Shown: positions 17,090 to 26,253, counted from the stretch's first letter. The stretch: 64,000 nucleotides of DNA from Pseudarthrobacter sp. NamE2 (GCF_005796205.1 NZ_VAHN01000011.1:62001-126000), one strand, 5' to 3'. The notes: generated by a model not told the origin, from the sequence alone. Program-made: numbers and translations.

Positions 17090-18328
17090 ATGGAGCAGGC
17101 GGGATGCGTTGTTGTGGGCGGCGGACCGGCGGGCATGGTGCTGGGCCTGTTGCTGGCCAGGGCAGGGGTAAAAGTTGTTGTCCTCGAAAAGCACGGGGAC
17201 TTCCTGCGGGACTTCCGCGGCGACACGGTCCACCCTTCCACCATCCGGCTCATGGACGAGCTGGGGCTGGGGGAGGGCTTCCGTCAACTGCCCCAGAGTC
17301 GGCTGGACCGGGTGGCCCTCCCTGTTCCAGGAGCGGAACCGGTCACGCTCGGCGATTTCACGATGTTGAAGCCTCCCTACAACTACATCGCGATGATGCC
17401 GCAATGGGACTTCCTGAATTTCCTTGCTACTGAAGCGGCTGCAGAGCCCACTTTCATGCTGTTGATGGAGCATGAGGCCACGGGCCTGGAGTTCGACGGC
17501 GGCCGCGTCGCCGGAGTGCGCTACCGGAAAGGCGGCGACGGGGCGCACAGCGGCGAGGGAGTGCTGCGGGCCGGACTGGTAGTGGCCGCCGACGGGCGAA
17601 AGTCGGTGCTGCGCCGGGCGGCAGGGCTGCGTCCCAAGGAATTCCCGGTACCCTTCGACACCTGGTGGTTCAAGCTGCCGAGGCACGCTTCCGAAGAGGG
17701 GGTGGTGGCCGGAGTCATGCCTGCCTTCGGGGACCGGGAGGCGATGATTGCCCTGACGCGGACGGGCTACTACCAAATGGGATACGTCCGCGCCAAGGGT
17801 GACGACGCCAGGATTCGGGCCGAGGGAATTGAACGCTTCCGGGAACGCATCGCCAGCCTGCGCCCGGACCTCGCGGACCGCGTTGGCGCCATCCGCTCCC
17901 TCGACGACCTGCACTGGTTGGACGTCCGGCTGGACCGGCTCCGGCGGTGGTACGTGGATGGCTTCCTATGCATTGGCGATGCCGCCCACGCGATGTCCCC
18001 TGTGGGCGGCGTGGGGATCAACCTGGCCATCCAGGATGCCGTCGCCACCGCGGCACTCCTGGTGCCGGACCTGCGCCGGGGGAAGGTGCCCGTGAAGAGC
18101 CTGGCCGCCGTGGAACGCCGGCGCCGGATGCCCACTGTTGTTGTGCAGACCGTCCAGCGCGTCATGCACCGGGCAGTGTTCGTGCCGCTGTTTTCCGGAA
18201 GGACGCCCGCGGTCCAGCCGGTAGTGAAATTCATCGTGCGCCACGCCCCTGTGGTGAGGCGTGTCCTGCCCCGGCTCATCGCGTTCGGCCCCCGTCCGGA
18301 ACACGCCCCCGGTTTCGCCCGCCGCTGA
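17090..18328 (+). CDS. FAD-dependent monooxygenase-like oxidoreductase
   Basis: A 412-residue group A flavoprotein of the PHBH/UbiH type: N-terminal GGGPAGMVLGLLLARAG, an intermediate GLVVAADGRKSVLRRAAGL (the DG motif contacting FAD and NADPH), and FLCIGDAAHAMSPVGGVGIN with the GD motif. Such enzymes hydroxylate aromatic or polyketide substrates; this one has no pathway neighbour and its substrate is unknown. TAGCGT lies 6 nt before ATG 17090, which suggests a leaderless transcript and fixes the start. Confidence 0.87.
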   Translation: MEQAGCVVVGGGPAGMVLGLLLARAGVKVVVLEKHGDFLRDFRGDTVHPSTIRLMDELGLGEGFRQLPQSRLDRVALPVPGAEPVTLGDFTMLKPPYNYIAMMPQWDFLNFLATEAAAEPTFMLLMEHEATGLEFDGGRVAGVRYRKGGDGAHSGEGVLRAGLVVAADGRKSVLRRAAGLRPKEFPVPFDTWWFKLPRHASEEGVVAGVMPAFGDREAMIALTRTGYYQMGYVRAKGDDARIRAEGIERFRERIASLRPDLADRVGAIRSLDDLHWLDVRLDRLRRWYVDGFLCIGDAAHAMSPVGGVGINLAIQDAVATAALLVPDLRRGKVPVKSLAAVERRRRMPTVVVQTVQRVMHRAVFVPLFSGRTPAVQPVVKFIVRHAPVVRRVLPRLIAFGPRPEHAPGFARR

Positions 18329-18346
18329 CCCACTAAACTGGAGCGC

Positions 18347-18931
18347 ATGACTTCCCCCAGTGAGACTGCAGTGCACTCTGCAGCCGCCCGCGCCCGCCTG
18401 CTCGAACTGATCAAGGAACTTGCCGTGGTCCGCGGCAAGGTCATTCTCTCCAGCGGAGCGGAAGCCGACTACTACATCGACCTTCGCCGCATCACCCTGC
18501 ACCATGAGGCGTCCAGGCTGGTGGGCCAGGTCATGCTGGCGCTGGCGGACGAGGCCGGCATCGACTTCGAATGTGCCGGCGGGCTCACCATGGGTGCTGA
18601 TCCCGTTGGCACCGCAGTGATGCACGCAGCTGCCGACGCCGGCCGGACCGTGGACGCCTTCGTGGTCCGCAAGGCACAGAAGTCCTATGGCATGGGCCGC
18701 CAGGTGGAAGGCCCCTCCGTGGAAGGCCGGAAGGTGCTGGTCCTGGAGGATACGTCCACTACCGGCGGCTCGGCACTGACCGCCGTGGAGGGCGTGCGCA
18801 AGGCAGGCGGCAACGTTGTAGCAGTGGCCGTGATTGTGGACCGCGATACCGGGGCCAAGGAAAAGATCGAAGCCGAAGCGGGCGTCCCCTATCTGTTCGC
18901 CTTCGGCAAGGACGAACTGGGACTCTCTTAG
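18347..18931 (+). CDS. pyrE: Orotate phosphoribosyltransferase
   Basis: Transfers phosphoribose from PRPP to orotate in pyrimidine synthesis. The 194-residue chain has VRGKVILSSGAEADYYIDLR and the PRPP-binding loop VLVLEDTSTTGGSALTAVEG; substrate contacts AFVVRKAQKSYGMGRQVEG are present. It is separate from the other pyr genes. TAAACT ends 7 nt before ATG 18347; a leaderless message is likely since the GGAG in between is too close to serve as a ribosome site. Confidence 0.95.
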   Translation: MTSPSETAVHSAAARARLLELIKELAVVRGKVILSSGAEADYYIDLRRITLHHEASRLVGQVMLALADEAGIDFECAGGLTMGADPVGTAVMHAAADAGRTVDAFVVRKAQKSYGMGRQVEGPSVEGRKVLVLEDTSTTGGSALTAVEGVRKAGGNVVAVAVIVDRDTGAKEKIEAEAGVPYLFAFGKDELGLS

Positions 18932-19094
18932 CCGGTTCCCGGCTGGCCCCGACCCGCCCCGGCCCATGCCGCGGTGGGAACCGCCAGCAGCTGCCGATGC
19001 GGCCCCATGTTACCGGCGGGTTGTGCCCGGCTCCTGAGGGGGTTAGGCTTGCCGAGGTTGAGCCGACAGCCATAGACCTTCTTTTGGAGTACCT

Positions 19095-19712
19095 ATGGAC
19101 CGGGCCCTGAGCGCTTTTGTTCACCTGGATGTCCCCGCCGATACCGTCCGCATCGACGTCCGGGGAACCCTCACCCACGAATCGCGCCCCGACCTTATCC
19201 ACATCATCCGCCGCATCAGGCGTATGGGGCTGCGCTCGCATATCCGCGTGGACCTCTCCCAGGCCGCACTGGTCGAATCCCCCGCCCTGGCGGGGCTGCG
19301 GGCCGATCTGACGGCAATGGACGTCCACGCCACTCCCGGCATCTCCAGCCCCGGCGTGTCCCTTCACCTCACACCTGCCGCTGAAACTGCGGCACTACCC
19401 GCAGCCCCGGTTGCCCGGCCCCTGGTCCTCGTGGACGACGACGGCCCTTTCCTGCTGCTGGACAGGATGGACGAATTTCCGGATCTTCCGGCCGCTAAGC
19501 TTGAAGAGCTGTTTGGCCGGGCGCTGGTTGAGTATTCGGACGAGGAACTGCTGGACGCCAGTGACTCCCTCTTCGCGCTGCTGGATAACCCCAGCGCGTT
19601 TGGAGGACCGGACCTGCTGGGGCGGTACAACGACATCGGCCAGGAAATCCTGCGGCGCCAGCAGGATCCACAGGAACCTTTCCCGGCAGCCGAAGGGCAG
19701 GCGGCCAGCTGA
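19095..19712 (+). CDS. Protein of unknown function with STAS-like N-terminal half
   Basis: A 205-residue soluble protein. The first 85 residues (TVRIDVRGTLTHESRPDLIH, later IRVDLSQAALVESPALAGLR) have the beta-alpha pattern of a STAS/anti-sigma-antagonist domain, although no phosphorylatable Ser sits in the usual DLS context other than the DLSQA serine. A Pro-Ala linker follows and then an acidic, Leu-rich helical tail (FPDLPAAKLEELFGRALVEY). No partner kinase is nearby. Start ATG 19095 follows GGAG. The STAS assignment is tentative. Confidence 0.55.
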   Translation: MDRALSAFVHLDVPADTVRIDVRGTLTHESRPDLIHIIRRIRRMGLRSHIRVDLSQAALVESPALAGLRADLTAMDVHATPGISSPGVSLHLTPAAETAALPAAPVARPLVLVDDDGPFLLLDRMDEFPDLPAAKLEELFGRALVEYSDEELLDASDSLFALLDNPSAFGGPDLLGRYNDIGQEILRRQQDPQEPFPAAEGQAAS

Positions 19713-19781
19713 CCTGGCGTCATTGAATGGTTACACTCCGGTCCTTGCGGGGGTGTCTTCGGTTGTGCCTACGGTAGTGGC

Positions 19782-20822
19782 GTGCCGTATGAGGGGGAGG
19801 TAAATCCGCAGGACCGGCGCGGCGCACCCGCAGCACGCCTGCTGACGGACGCCGCTGCCCTAAAGCAGTTCTCGCGCCGCGCCTTCCTCACCGGGGCGGG
19901 CGCCTCCGGCCTGCTTGCCGCGGACATGCTCCTCACCCGCCAGGTCCAGTCGCAGCGCCAGACGGAAAAAATCCTCCCCGTTTCCGACCAGTTCGCGGAC
20001 CTGTACTACCCGGATGCCAGCTGGTTCCTGTTTCCCGGTTACAAAACCAGCTGGGAGGAAGCCCAGTGGATCCTGAATTCGCTCCGCGGCTCCCTCAACA
20101 AGCGGGCCCGGCTGGCCGCCGTCGGCTATTCCAACCAGGGGCTGGACATCGACGACGTGGTCATCGCAGTGATCGAGTACGTCCGGGCCCAGAAACTCAC
20201 CAAGCTGTACTTCTACGGCCACAGCTTTGGCGGGATGGTGGCTACGCAGGTGGCGGCGCGCCTGCTGGAGATCCACGGCGTGGAAGTGGAATTCATCGTG
20301 CTGGACTGCAGCCCCTACAGCAAGCACGACGTCCTGGACCAGAGCTGGTTCGACGGCGTGGTGTTCCTTTACGAGCGCGGCTTCCGGTTCCCGTCCACCC
20401 TTCGCGGCGGATACGAGCTGGGTGAACGGGTCATCCACAAGGATGAGCGAAGCTGGCGGCAGATCCTGGACCAGACGTTGGAGCAGCTGTCGCCGATCGC
20501 ACCGTCCAGCGTGCTGGTCCAGACGGAGTCCGCGTACATCTACCATTTCGATGGTGCCCGCTTCGCCGGGAAGATCGGCGATGCGAAGATGGCGTACATC
20601 GGAAACCCCAGGGACCGCACTGTCCGTTACCAGACGGCAGCCGAGGCCTGGGCGGTGGCGTACAAGGACAACATGGTGTCCACGGATTTGCAGACCACCG
20701 GCGCCGCCCCGGCCCACGCCAGCCCCGGCTGGAACCCCAACGTGTACAACCCGCTGTTGGAGGCGCTGCTGGACGGGTTCTTCCCGCTGCCCCGCGGCGG
20801 TTCCCGGGTGAGCGTGTTCTAG
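19782..20822 (+). CDS. Alpha/beta-hydrolase with Tat-like N terminus
   Basis: A 346-residue protein with an N-terminal twin-arginine-like segment FSRRAFLTGAGASGLLAADM at residues about 28-47, then an alpha/beta-hydrolase core with nucleophile elbow LYFYGHSFGGMVATQ, and FIVLDCSPYS. The catalytic acid and His are not certain (EAWAVAYKDNM and GWNPNVYNP lie near the expected places). Probably an exported lipase or esterase. GTG 19782 is preceded by TACGGT with a 6-nt gap, again leaderless. It overlaps the convergent HAD gene by four bases. Confidence 0.75.
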   Translation: MPYEGEVNPQDRRGAPAARLLTDAAALKQFSRRAFLTGAGASGLLAADMLLTRQVQSQRQTEKILPVSDQFADLYYPDASWFLFPGYKTSWEEAQWILNSLRGSLNKRARLAAVGYSNQGLDIDDVVIAVIEYVRAQKLTKLYFYGHSFGGMVATQVAARLLEIHGVEVEFIVLDCSPYSKHDVLDQSWFDGVVFLYERGFRFPSTLRGGYELGERVIHKDERSWRQILDQTLEQLSPIAPSSVLVQTESAYIYHFDGARFAGKIGDAKMAYIGNPRDRTVRYQTAAEAWAVAYKDNMVSTDLQTTGAAPAHASPGWNPNVYNPLLEALLDGFFPLPRGGSRVSVF

Positions 20823-21649
20823 ATCTGGTTCTTGAGGTCGGCCACGGAGTTCAGGACCTGGTTGGGCCGGAACGGGTACGCACCGATGTCCTCGCGCCGG
20901 GTGATGCCGGTCAGGACCAGGACGGTGTGCAGGCCGGCTTCCATGCCGGCGATGATGTCCGTGTCCATGCGGTCGCCGATCATGGCGGTCGTCTCTGAAT
21001 GTGCGTCGATCTGGTTCATGGCGGAGCGGAACATCATCGGGTTGGGCTTGCCCACCACATAGGGTTCCCGGTCCGTGGCCTTGGTGATGAGGGCGGCGAT
21101 GGCGCCGGTTGCCGGCAGGGGGCCGTCCTTGGACGGGCCCGTGGCGTCCGGGTTGGTGGCGATGAACCGTGCTCCGGCAAGGATGAGGCGGATGGCGGTG
21201 GTGATGGCCTCGAAGGAATACGTGCGCGTTTCGCCGAGCACAACGAAGTCCGGGTCCTGGTCGGTGAGAATGAAACCTGCCTCGTGCAGCGCCGTCGTCA
21301 GCCCTGCCTCGCCGATGGTGTACGCGCGGTTGCCGGACCCTGAGCCCTGTACCTGGTCCTTCAGGAACTGTGCGGTGGCCAGGGCGGAGGTCCAGATGTT
21401 TTCCTCCGGTACCTCAAGTCCGGAGGCACGGAGCCGGGCGGCCAGGTCGCGGGGCGTGAAGATGGAGTTGTTGGTGAGGACCAGGAAACGCCTGGACGTG
21501 TCCACCCACCGCTGGATGAGCTCCGCGGCGCCGGGAACGGCCTGGTTTTCGTGCACGAGCACACCGTCCATGTCCGTCAGCCAGCACTCGATCTCCTGGC
21601 CGCTGCGGTAAACCGCCGGGTTGCTAACTACCTGGTCTGCTTCTGCCAC
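20819..21649 (-). CDS. HAD-superfamily hydrolase, NagD/subclass IIA
   Basis: A 276-residue sugar-phosphate or nucleotide phosphatase. The catalytic DxD is in CWLTDMDGVLVHENQAVPGA; motif 2 is FLVLTNNSIFTPRDLAARLR; motif 3 Lys is in VGKPNPMMFRSAM, and motif 4 in AMIGDRMDTDIIAGMEAGL. The C2 cap sits between motifs 2 and 3. GTG 21649 is preferred over the GTG four codons upstream because GGAGG stands 5 bases before it. Substrate unknown. Divergent from the TrmH-family gene. Confidence 0.9.
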   Translation of the reverse strand: MAEADQVVSNPAVYRSGQEIECWLTDMDGVLVHENQAVPGAAELIQRWVDTSRRFLVLTNNSIFTPRDLAARLRASGLEVPEENIWTSALATAQFLKDQVQGSGSGNRAYTIGEAGLTTALHEAGFILTDQDPDFVVLGETRTYSFEAITTAIRLILAGARFIATNPDATGPSKDGPLPATGAIAALITKATDREPYVVGKPNPMMFRSAMNQIDAHSETTAMIGDRMDTDIIAGMEAGLHTVLVLTGITRREDIGAYPFRPNQVLNSVADLKNQI

Positions 21650-21701
21650 GCTTGCCTCCACCGGTGATGATTGGTCCAGTGGTCCAGTCTAGTGTTGAGG
21701 G

Positions 21702-22382
21702 GTGGACCAAACGCCTGGCATGCCTGACCCCGCCAACCCGCAGCCCGAGGAGGCCGGGGCACCCAAGGCGGAGGTCGGCGTCGGGCCCTGGGAAGGTGAG
21801 CTTCCCGAAGGCGACCACTGGGATCCGGACCTGCTGGCCGACGGCGACCGGCGCAATGTGCTGGACAAGTACCGTTATTGGAAGCACGAGGCGATCGTGG
21901 CGGAGCTGGACTCGCGCCGGCACAACTTCCACGTGGCCATCGAAAACTGGCAGCACGACCTCAACATCGGCACGGTGGTGCGCACCGCCAACGCCTTCCT
22001 CGCCAAGGAAGTGCACATAATCGGACGACGGCGGTGGAACAGGCGCGGCGCCATGGTCACCGACCGCTACCAGCACGTCCGCCACCACCCCACGGTGGAG
22101 GACTTCGTGGCGTGGGCGCAGGGGGAGGGCCTGGCGATTATCGGGGTGGACATCTTCCCGGACTCGGTGCCGCTGGAGACCTACGACCTGCCGCGGGACT
22201 GCGTGCTGGTATTCGGGCAGGAGGGCCCCGGGCTGACGCCGGAGGTGCACCAGGCCGCGGAGGCGACGTTGTCCATTGAGCAGTTCGGGTCCACACGGTC
22301 CATCAACGCCGCCTCCGCCGCGGCAATTGCCATGCACGCGTGGGTGCGGCGGCACGTCTTCAACCAGCACGTCCAGCGCTAA
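21702..22382 (+). CDS. TrmH/SpoU-family RNA 2'-O-methyltransferase
   Basis: A 226-residue SPOUT methyltransferase. The three knot motifs are in order: NWQHDLNIGTVVRTANAF, then VFGQEGPGLTPEV, then STRSINAASAAAIAMHAW, which together bind S-adenosylmethionine in the trefoil knot. An acidic N-terminal extension of about 50 residues precedes the catalytic domain. The target RNA (tRNA or rRNA) cannot be told. GTG 21702 lies 6 nt after TAGTGT, a leaderless arrangement. Confidence 0.88.
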   Translation: MDQTPGMPDPANPQPEEAGAPKAEVGVGPWEGELPEGDHWDPDLLADGDRRNVLDKYRYWKHEAIVAELDSRRHNFHVAIENWQHDLNIGTVVRTANAFLAKEVHIIGRRRWNRRGAMVTDRYQHVRHHPTVEDFVAWAQGEGLAIIGVDIFPDSVPLETYDLPRDCVLVFGQEGPGLTPEVHQAAEATLSIEQFGSTRSINAASAAAIAMHAWVRRHVFNQHVQR

Positions 22383-22530
22383 TCCGGCGCCGAATGCCAA
22401 CTCGCGGGAGTGTTACCGCCCGCAGACCCGAATCCTCCGGCGCTGTGGCGGATATCGCTAGGATGGGTGCTAGCCGTACAGCGCTCTTCGGGTTACCAGC
22501 CCTCGAACGAAACTCAGCATAGGAGTCAGC

Positions 22531-23550
22531 ATGCCCATTGCAACCCCAGAGATCTACTCCGAGATGATCGACCGCGCGAAGGCCGGCGGCTTCGCTTACC
22601 CGGCCGTGAACGTGACGTCCTCGCAGACGCTGAACGCAGCGCTGCGCGGTTTCGCCGAGGCTGAGTCGGACGGTATCGTCCAGGTGTCCACCGGCGGTGC
22701 CGCGTACTGGTCAGGCGCGTCCACCAAGGACATGGTTGCCGGTTCGCTGGGCTTCGCAGCTTTTGCCCGCGAGGTGGCCAAGAACTACGGCGTCAACATC
22801 GCGCTGCACACGGACCACTGCCCCAAGGACAAGCTGGACGGCTTTGTCCTGCCGCTGCTGGCCGCTTCCGAGGCCGAGGTCAAGGCCGGCCGCAACCCGC
22901 TGTTCAACTCCCACATGTGGGACGGCTCCGCCGAGACGCTGCAGGAGAACCTGCGCATCGCCCGGGAACTGCTGGAGCGCACGGCTGCCGCCAAGATGAT
23001 CCTCGAGGTTGAGATCGGCACTGTCGGCGGCGAAGAGGACGGCGTTGAGAACGAGATCAACGAAAAGCTCTACACCACGGTTGAGGACGCCCTGGCCACC
23101 GTCGAGGCCCTGGGCGCCGGTGAGAACGGCCGCTACATCACGGCGCTGACCTTCGGCAACGTGCACGGCGTGTACAAGCCCGGCGGCGTGAAGCTGCGCC
23201 CGGAGATCCTGAAGGACATCCAGGCCCAGGTGGGCGCCAGGATCGGCAAGGAGAACCCGTTCGACCTGGTGTTCCACGGCGGCTCCGGTTCCTCGGACCA
23301 GGAAATTGCCGACGCCGTCTCCTACGGCACCATCAAGATGAACATCGATACGGACACCCAGTACGCCTACACGCGCCCGGTGGCCGACCACATGTTCAAG
23401 AACTACGACGGTGTCCTGAAGGTCGACGGCGAAGTGGGCAACAAGAAGACCTACGACCCCCGCGTCTGGGGCGCCTCCGCCGAAGCCGGTTTGGCAGCCC
23501 GCGTGGTCGAGGCCACCAAGCAGCTCGGCTCGGCCGGAAAGACCTTCTAG
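22531..23550 (+). CDS. fba: Fructose-bisphosphate aldolase, class II
   Basis: Zinc-dependent aldolase of glycolysis and gluconeogenesis. The 339-residue chain has the metal ligands in NIALHTDHCPKDKLD (HTDHC), LEVEIGTVGGEEDGVEN, and GNVHGVY, plus FHGGSGSSDQEI and MNIDTDTQYAYTRPVADHMF. It starts MPIATPEIYSEMIDRAKAGG, as actinobacterial enzymes do, with AGGAG upstream. DUF3151 follows with no gap. Confidence 0.96.
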   Translation: MPIATPEIYSEMIDRAKAGGFAYPAVNVTSSQTLNAALRGFAEAESDGIVQVSTGGAAYWSGASTKDMVAGSLGFAAFAREVAKNYGVNIALHTDHCPKDKLDGFVLPLLAASEAEVKAGRNPLFNSHMWDGSAETLQENLRIARELLERTAAAKMILEVEIGTVGGEEDGVENEINEKLYTTVEDALATVEALGAGENGRYITALTFGNVHGVYKPGGVKLRPEILKDIQAQVGARIGKENPFDLVFHGGSGSSDQEIADAVSYGTIKMNIDTDTQYAYTRPVADHMFKNYDGVLKVDGEVGNKKTYDPRVWGASAEAGLAARVVEATKQLGSAGKTF

Positions 23551-23973
23551 ATGTCGGACGAGTTCCGCAAGAACCTGATGGGTCCGGAGCCCACGCTCCT
23601 GCCTGCGGAGACTGAGGTGTACCAGCACCTGGCCCTCGGCCAGGAAGCTGTGGACCTCGTGGCCAAGCATCCCACGTCGTCCCTGTTGTGGGCGATCCTC
23701 GCCGAAGAGGCGTGGACGGAGGGGCGCACCATCGACTCCTACGCCTACGCCCGCGTGGGCTACCACCGGGGTCTGGATTCCCTGCGCCGGAACGGCTGGC
23801 GGGGCGCCGGTCCCATCCCGTGGGAGCACGAGCCCAACCGCGGGTTCCTGCGCGCCCTGTACTCGCTGGGCCGGGCCTCGGCCGCCATCGGCGAGGCGGA
23901 AGAGCCGGAGCGCATTGCGAAGTTCCTCCAGGACTCAGATCCCGCAGCCAAGGCTGCGATCGAAGGCTACTGA
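23551..23973 (+). CDS. DUF3151 family protein
   Basis: A 140-residue actinobacterial protein of unknown function with the family landmarks LMGPEPTLLPAETEVYQHLA, SSLLWAILAEEAWTEGRTID, YAYARVGYHRGLDSLRRNGW and VPWEHEPNRGFLRAL-like text. The ATG follows the fba stop codon directly, so it is translated from the fba message and may be functionally tied to it. No catalytic residues are evident. A strong hairpin terminates the unit 62 bases downstream. Confidence 0.85.
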   Translation: MSDEFRKNLMGPEPTLLPAETEVYQHLALGQEAVDLVAKHPTSSLLWAILAEEAWTEGRTIDSYAYARVGYHRGLDSLRRNGWRGAGPIPWEHEPNRGFLRALYSLGRASAAIGEAEEPERIAKFLQDSDPAAKAAIEGY

Positions 23974-23978
23974 CTTCC

Positions 23979-24053
23979 GGGCCCACGCACGCAGGGTTCC
24001 CTGGCCGAGCTTGCGAGGCTAGGGAGCGGGTGGAGACGACGGCGGGCGGTCAC
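23979..24053 (+). repeat. Dispersed terminator-associated repeat, copy A
   Basis: About 74 bases that recur at 28846-28921 with only a few mismatches. Both copies begin GGGCCCACGC, contain an internal imperfect dyad (TCCCTGGCC / GGCTAGGGA) and run directly into a GC-rich terminator hairpin, and both follow a gene end on the plus strand (DUF3151 and purA). Confidence 0.8.
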
Positions 24054-24084
24054 CTTTCGGGAAAGGTGACCGCCCGCCGTCGTC
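24035..24084 (+). terminator. Terminator of fba-DUF3151
   Basis: Perfect 24-bp arms at 24035-24058 and 24061-24084, beginning GACGACGGCGGGCGG, with a 2-base nominal loop, followed by GTTATT. It forms the 3' end of repeat copy A. Confidence 0.85.
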
Positions 24085-24097
24085 GTTATTCCGTCCT

Positions 24098-24137
24098 GGT
24101 TGAGTCTGTCGAAACCTGGATTTCGACAGGCTCAACC
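24098..24137. repeat. Inverted repeat with GGTTGAG..CTCAACC ends
   Basis: Arms 24098-24114 and 24121-24137 (17 bp, GGTTGAGTCTGTCGAAA and its complement with one G-T change). It lies 7 bases after the stop of the UDG-like gene and can serve as its terminator. I recognise this sequence type as a frequent dispersed palindrome in Micrococcales genomes; that recollection is not tested here. Confidence 0.65.
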
Positions 24138-24143
24138 ACCGAC

Positions 24144-24773
24144 TTATGGGCGCTGCAGTCCCGTGCGGGCCATGGCGTCGGCGTAGGCTACGCGCATTTC
24201 CTGGAGGTACTCCTCCTGGCGGGCCGGGGAACCGGCGAAGGCGCGGCCGCTCAGTGAACGGACCTTGTAGGTCTTCAGGCCGCGCCGCCAGAGGAGCGGC
24301 ACTTCGGTCTTCAGCAACAGGTTGGCCAGGCGGTTTGCCTCGGTGCCGTGCGCGACAATGACGGAGGCGCGGGGAACCAGCGCCAGGAACTTGAGCAGCG
24401 GCTTGAGGCCGGCCTGGATCTGGTCCGGGGTGAACTTGCCGTTGGGCTTACCCGGAGTGTGCCAGGGGTGCACGTTCCACGGCATAACGTACTCGGGGCG
24501 CAGGCCCAGCTTCCACTGGATGCCAAGCATGCGGGTGGCGGCGTCCTGGTCGCCGGCGGTGATGAAGCCGGACTCGTCCGCCTCGCCGATGTTGGAGAAC
24601 AGGCTGACGATCCGGCATTCTTCGACGTCGTGCATGGGATCCGCATAAGGCACCACGCTGCCGGGCCTGGCTTCCTGGAGGGAATCGCACAGCTCGTTGA
24701 CGGCGGCGACGTTGGGTTCGTAGCGGCGGCTGAGGAGCTGCTCATGGAAGGATTCGGGGGCCAGGGTTGTCAT
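24144..24773 (-). CDS. Uracil-DNA-glycosylase-superfamily protein
   Basis: A 209-residue protein. VSLFSNIGEADESGF resembles motif A of the UDG fold; PEYVMPWNVHPWHTPGKPNG is a conserved central block, and VIVAHGTEANRL precedes LLWRRGLKTYKVRSLSGRAF, where HG sits in place of the canonical motif B His-Pro-Ser. The family is usually annotated as uracil-DNA glycosylase-like with untested activity; absence of clear canonical UDG motifs makes substrate unsure. A single gene ending at an inverted repeat. Confidence 0.65.
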   Translation of the reverse strand: MTTLAPESFHEQLLSRRYEPNVAAVNELCDSLQEARPGSVVPYADPMHDVEECRIVSLFSNIGEADESGFITAGDQDAATRMLGIQWKLGLRPEYVMPWNVHPWHTPGKPNGKFTPDQIQAGLKPLLKFLALVPRASVIVAHGTEANRLANLLLKTEVPLLWRRGLKTYKVRSLSGRAFAGSPARQEEYLQEMRVAYADAMARTGLQRP

Positions 24774-24919
24774 GTACTGCTGGTTCTCCTGCGGGGATTG
24801 GCGGTGCTTTCCGCCGGCGGAATTGGGCGCGCGAGGGCGCGACGCATCAGCGGCGGTGATTTGGGGTGGGCCGGCTCTTGGCCGGCCTTGTCCAGTCTAG
24901 CAAGCCCCGGGAACGGAAA

Positions 24920-24959
24920 CGCCGGCTGGGCCTTCCGGTGATTGTAGGCACAGCCGGCG
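24920..24959 (-). terminator. Hairpin downstream of the MetE-like pseudogene
   Basis: 9-bp arms CGCCGGCTG (24920-24928) and CAGCCGGCG (24951-24959) with a 22-base loop; no T-tract on the minus strand. A second small hairpin (GGCCGG / CCGGCC) lies at 24872-24889. Confidence 0.4.
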
Positions 24960-24983
24960 TATCCGGTTTGAGCAGGTGGCTGG

Positions 24984-26134
24984 TTACCAGAGGCGCTTGG
25001 TGGCGCGGCGCGCTCCTTCTCCGAGCCACTCGAGCTTGGCGAAGGCTATCTGCGGATGGACCCTTCCGCCCAGCCCGCAGTCCGTGGAGGCGATGACGTT
25101 TTCACGGCCCACAACCTCGGCGAAACGGACAATCCGGTCCGCCACAAGGTCGGGGTGCTCTACCACGTTGGTGGCGTGGGACACGATGCCGGGGATGATG
25201 GCTTTACCCTCGGGGAGCTTGGTGTCTTCCCAGACGCGCCACTCGTGCTCGTGGCGCACGTTCGCAGCCTCGAAGGAGTAGCCGCCGGCGTTGATCTGCA
25301 GCATCGTGTCCACCAGGTCCGCAAGGGGGAGGTCGGTAGTGTCCGGGCCGTGCCAGGAGCCCCAGCAGAGATGGAACCGGACCTGCTTCCTCGGGGAAGC
25401 CGCGGAGGGCGTAGTTCAGTGCCTCCACCCGGATCTGCGTGAACTTGAGGTAGTTTTTGACGCTGGGCTCGGGGCTGATCTGGTCCCAGTTTTCGGCGAT
25501 GGATGGGTCATCGATCTGCAGGATGAGGCCGGCGTCGATGATGGCCTTGTACTCTTCGCGGAGCGCATCGGCGCAGGCGTAGATGTACTCCTCTTCCGTG
25601 GCGTAGTACCCGTTGGTGATGCGGGACGCGCTTCCGGGGGAGAGCGCGGCAACGAACCCTTCCTTCAGGCCTGAAGCTTCAAGGCCTGCCTTGAGGTTCG
25701 CGATGTCGGAGGCAACGGCCTCGTGGGCGGTGTACACCAGCGGACCGGTGACCTTGGGGCCGCCCGTGAAGATGCCGCTGGCGGGATCGTTGTAGGCCTC
25801 GGCAAAAATGGTGCGGTCGCGGCGGCGGATGAAGCCGGTGAGCTGGACGTTGCCTGGGCTGGATTCCTTGGGTTCCACTGCCCGCTTGGCATCATTGTCC
25901 AGCTCCAGCCCGCCCAGCCGGGCGAAGGAGTAGGACCACCAGGCGCCGTAGTCGACAGCGGCTGCTATGGCGTGGCCGTACTCGCCGTCATTGGCAATGT
26001 CCACGCCCACGCTTTGCTGGCGCTGCACGAGGTCCACCACGGATGCTGCCAGGAGCTCATTGAAGCCCTCGGCGTCGGCAGGGTTCTGCTCACGCGCGGC
26101 ATTGGCCGCAATGAGTTCGGGCGTACGCGGCGGG
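24984..26134 (-). pseudogene. Cobalamin-independent methionine synthase II-like gene, broken
   Basis: The protein can be followed as PRTPELIAANAAREQ.., VDLVQRQQSVGVDIANDGEY, TNGYYATEEEYIYACADALR, LQIDDPSIAENW and ALRGFPEE; it then shifts frame by an extra base at about 25386 and resumes as QVRFHLCWGSWHGPDTTDLP, then STDCGLGGRVHPQIAFAKLE to the stop at 24984. The Cys of STDCGLGGR and the Asp/Glu ligand region are intact, but the 5' end is missing: the THVGSL-type N-terminal motif is replaced by unrelated sequence with an in-frame stop beyond about 26134, so no start codon is available. Two lesions make this a pseudogene rather than a simple sequencing slip. Confidence 0.85.
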
Positions 26135-26135
26135 A

Positions 26136-26184
26136 CGACTAATTAGTCGAATTGATTGACAGAAAGCGTTTACTTTGCTTGGCT
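26136..26184 (+). promoter_or_regulatory. Palindrome and possible promoter of the M14 peptidase gene
   Basis: CGACTAATTAGTCG (26136-26149) is a perfect 14-bp palindrome. Seven bases later TTGACA (26156-26161) is followed at 17 bp by TTGGCT, a weak -10. A MarR- or TetR-type operator immediately upstream of the promoter is plausible. The palindrome also marks the place where the MetE-like gene is cut off. Confidence 0.4.
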
Positions 26185-26253
26185 GTTGTCACAGTTCGAA
26201 ATGGGGGACATGGCGGACTGGAGCACCTATGCACTCGAAAGAGGTAACGCACT

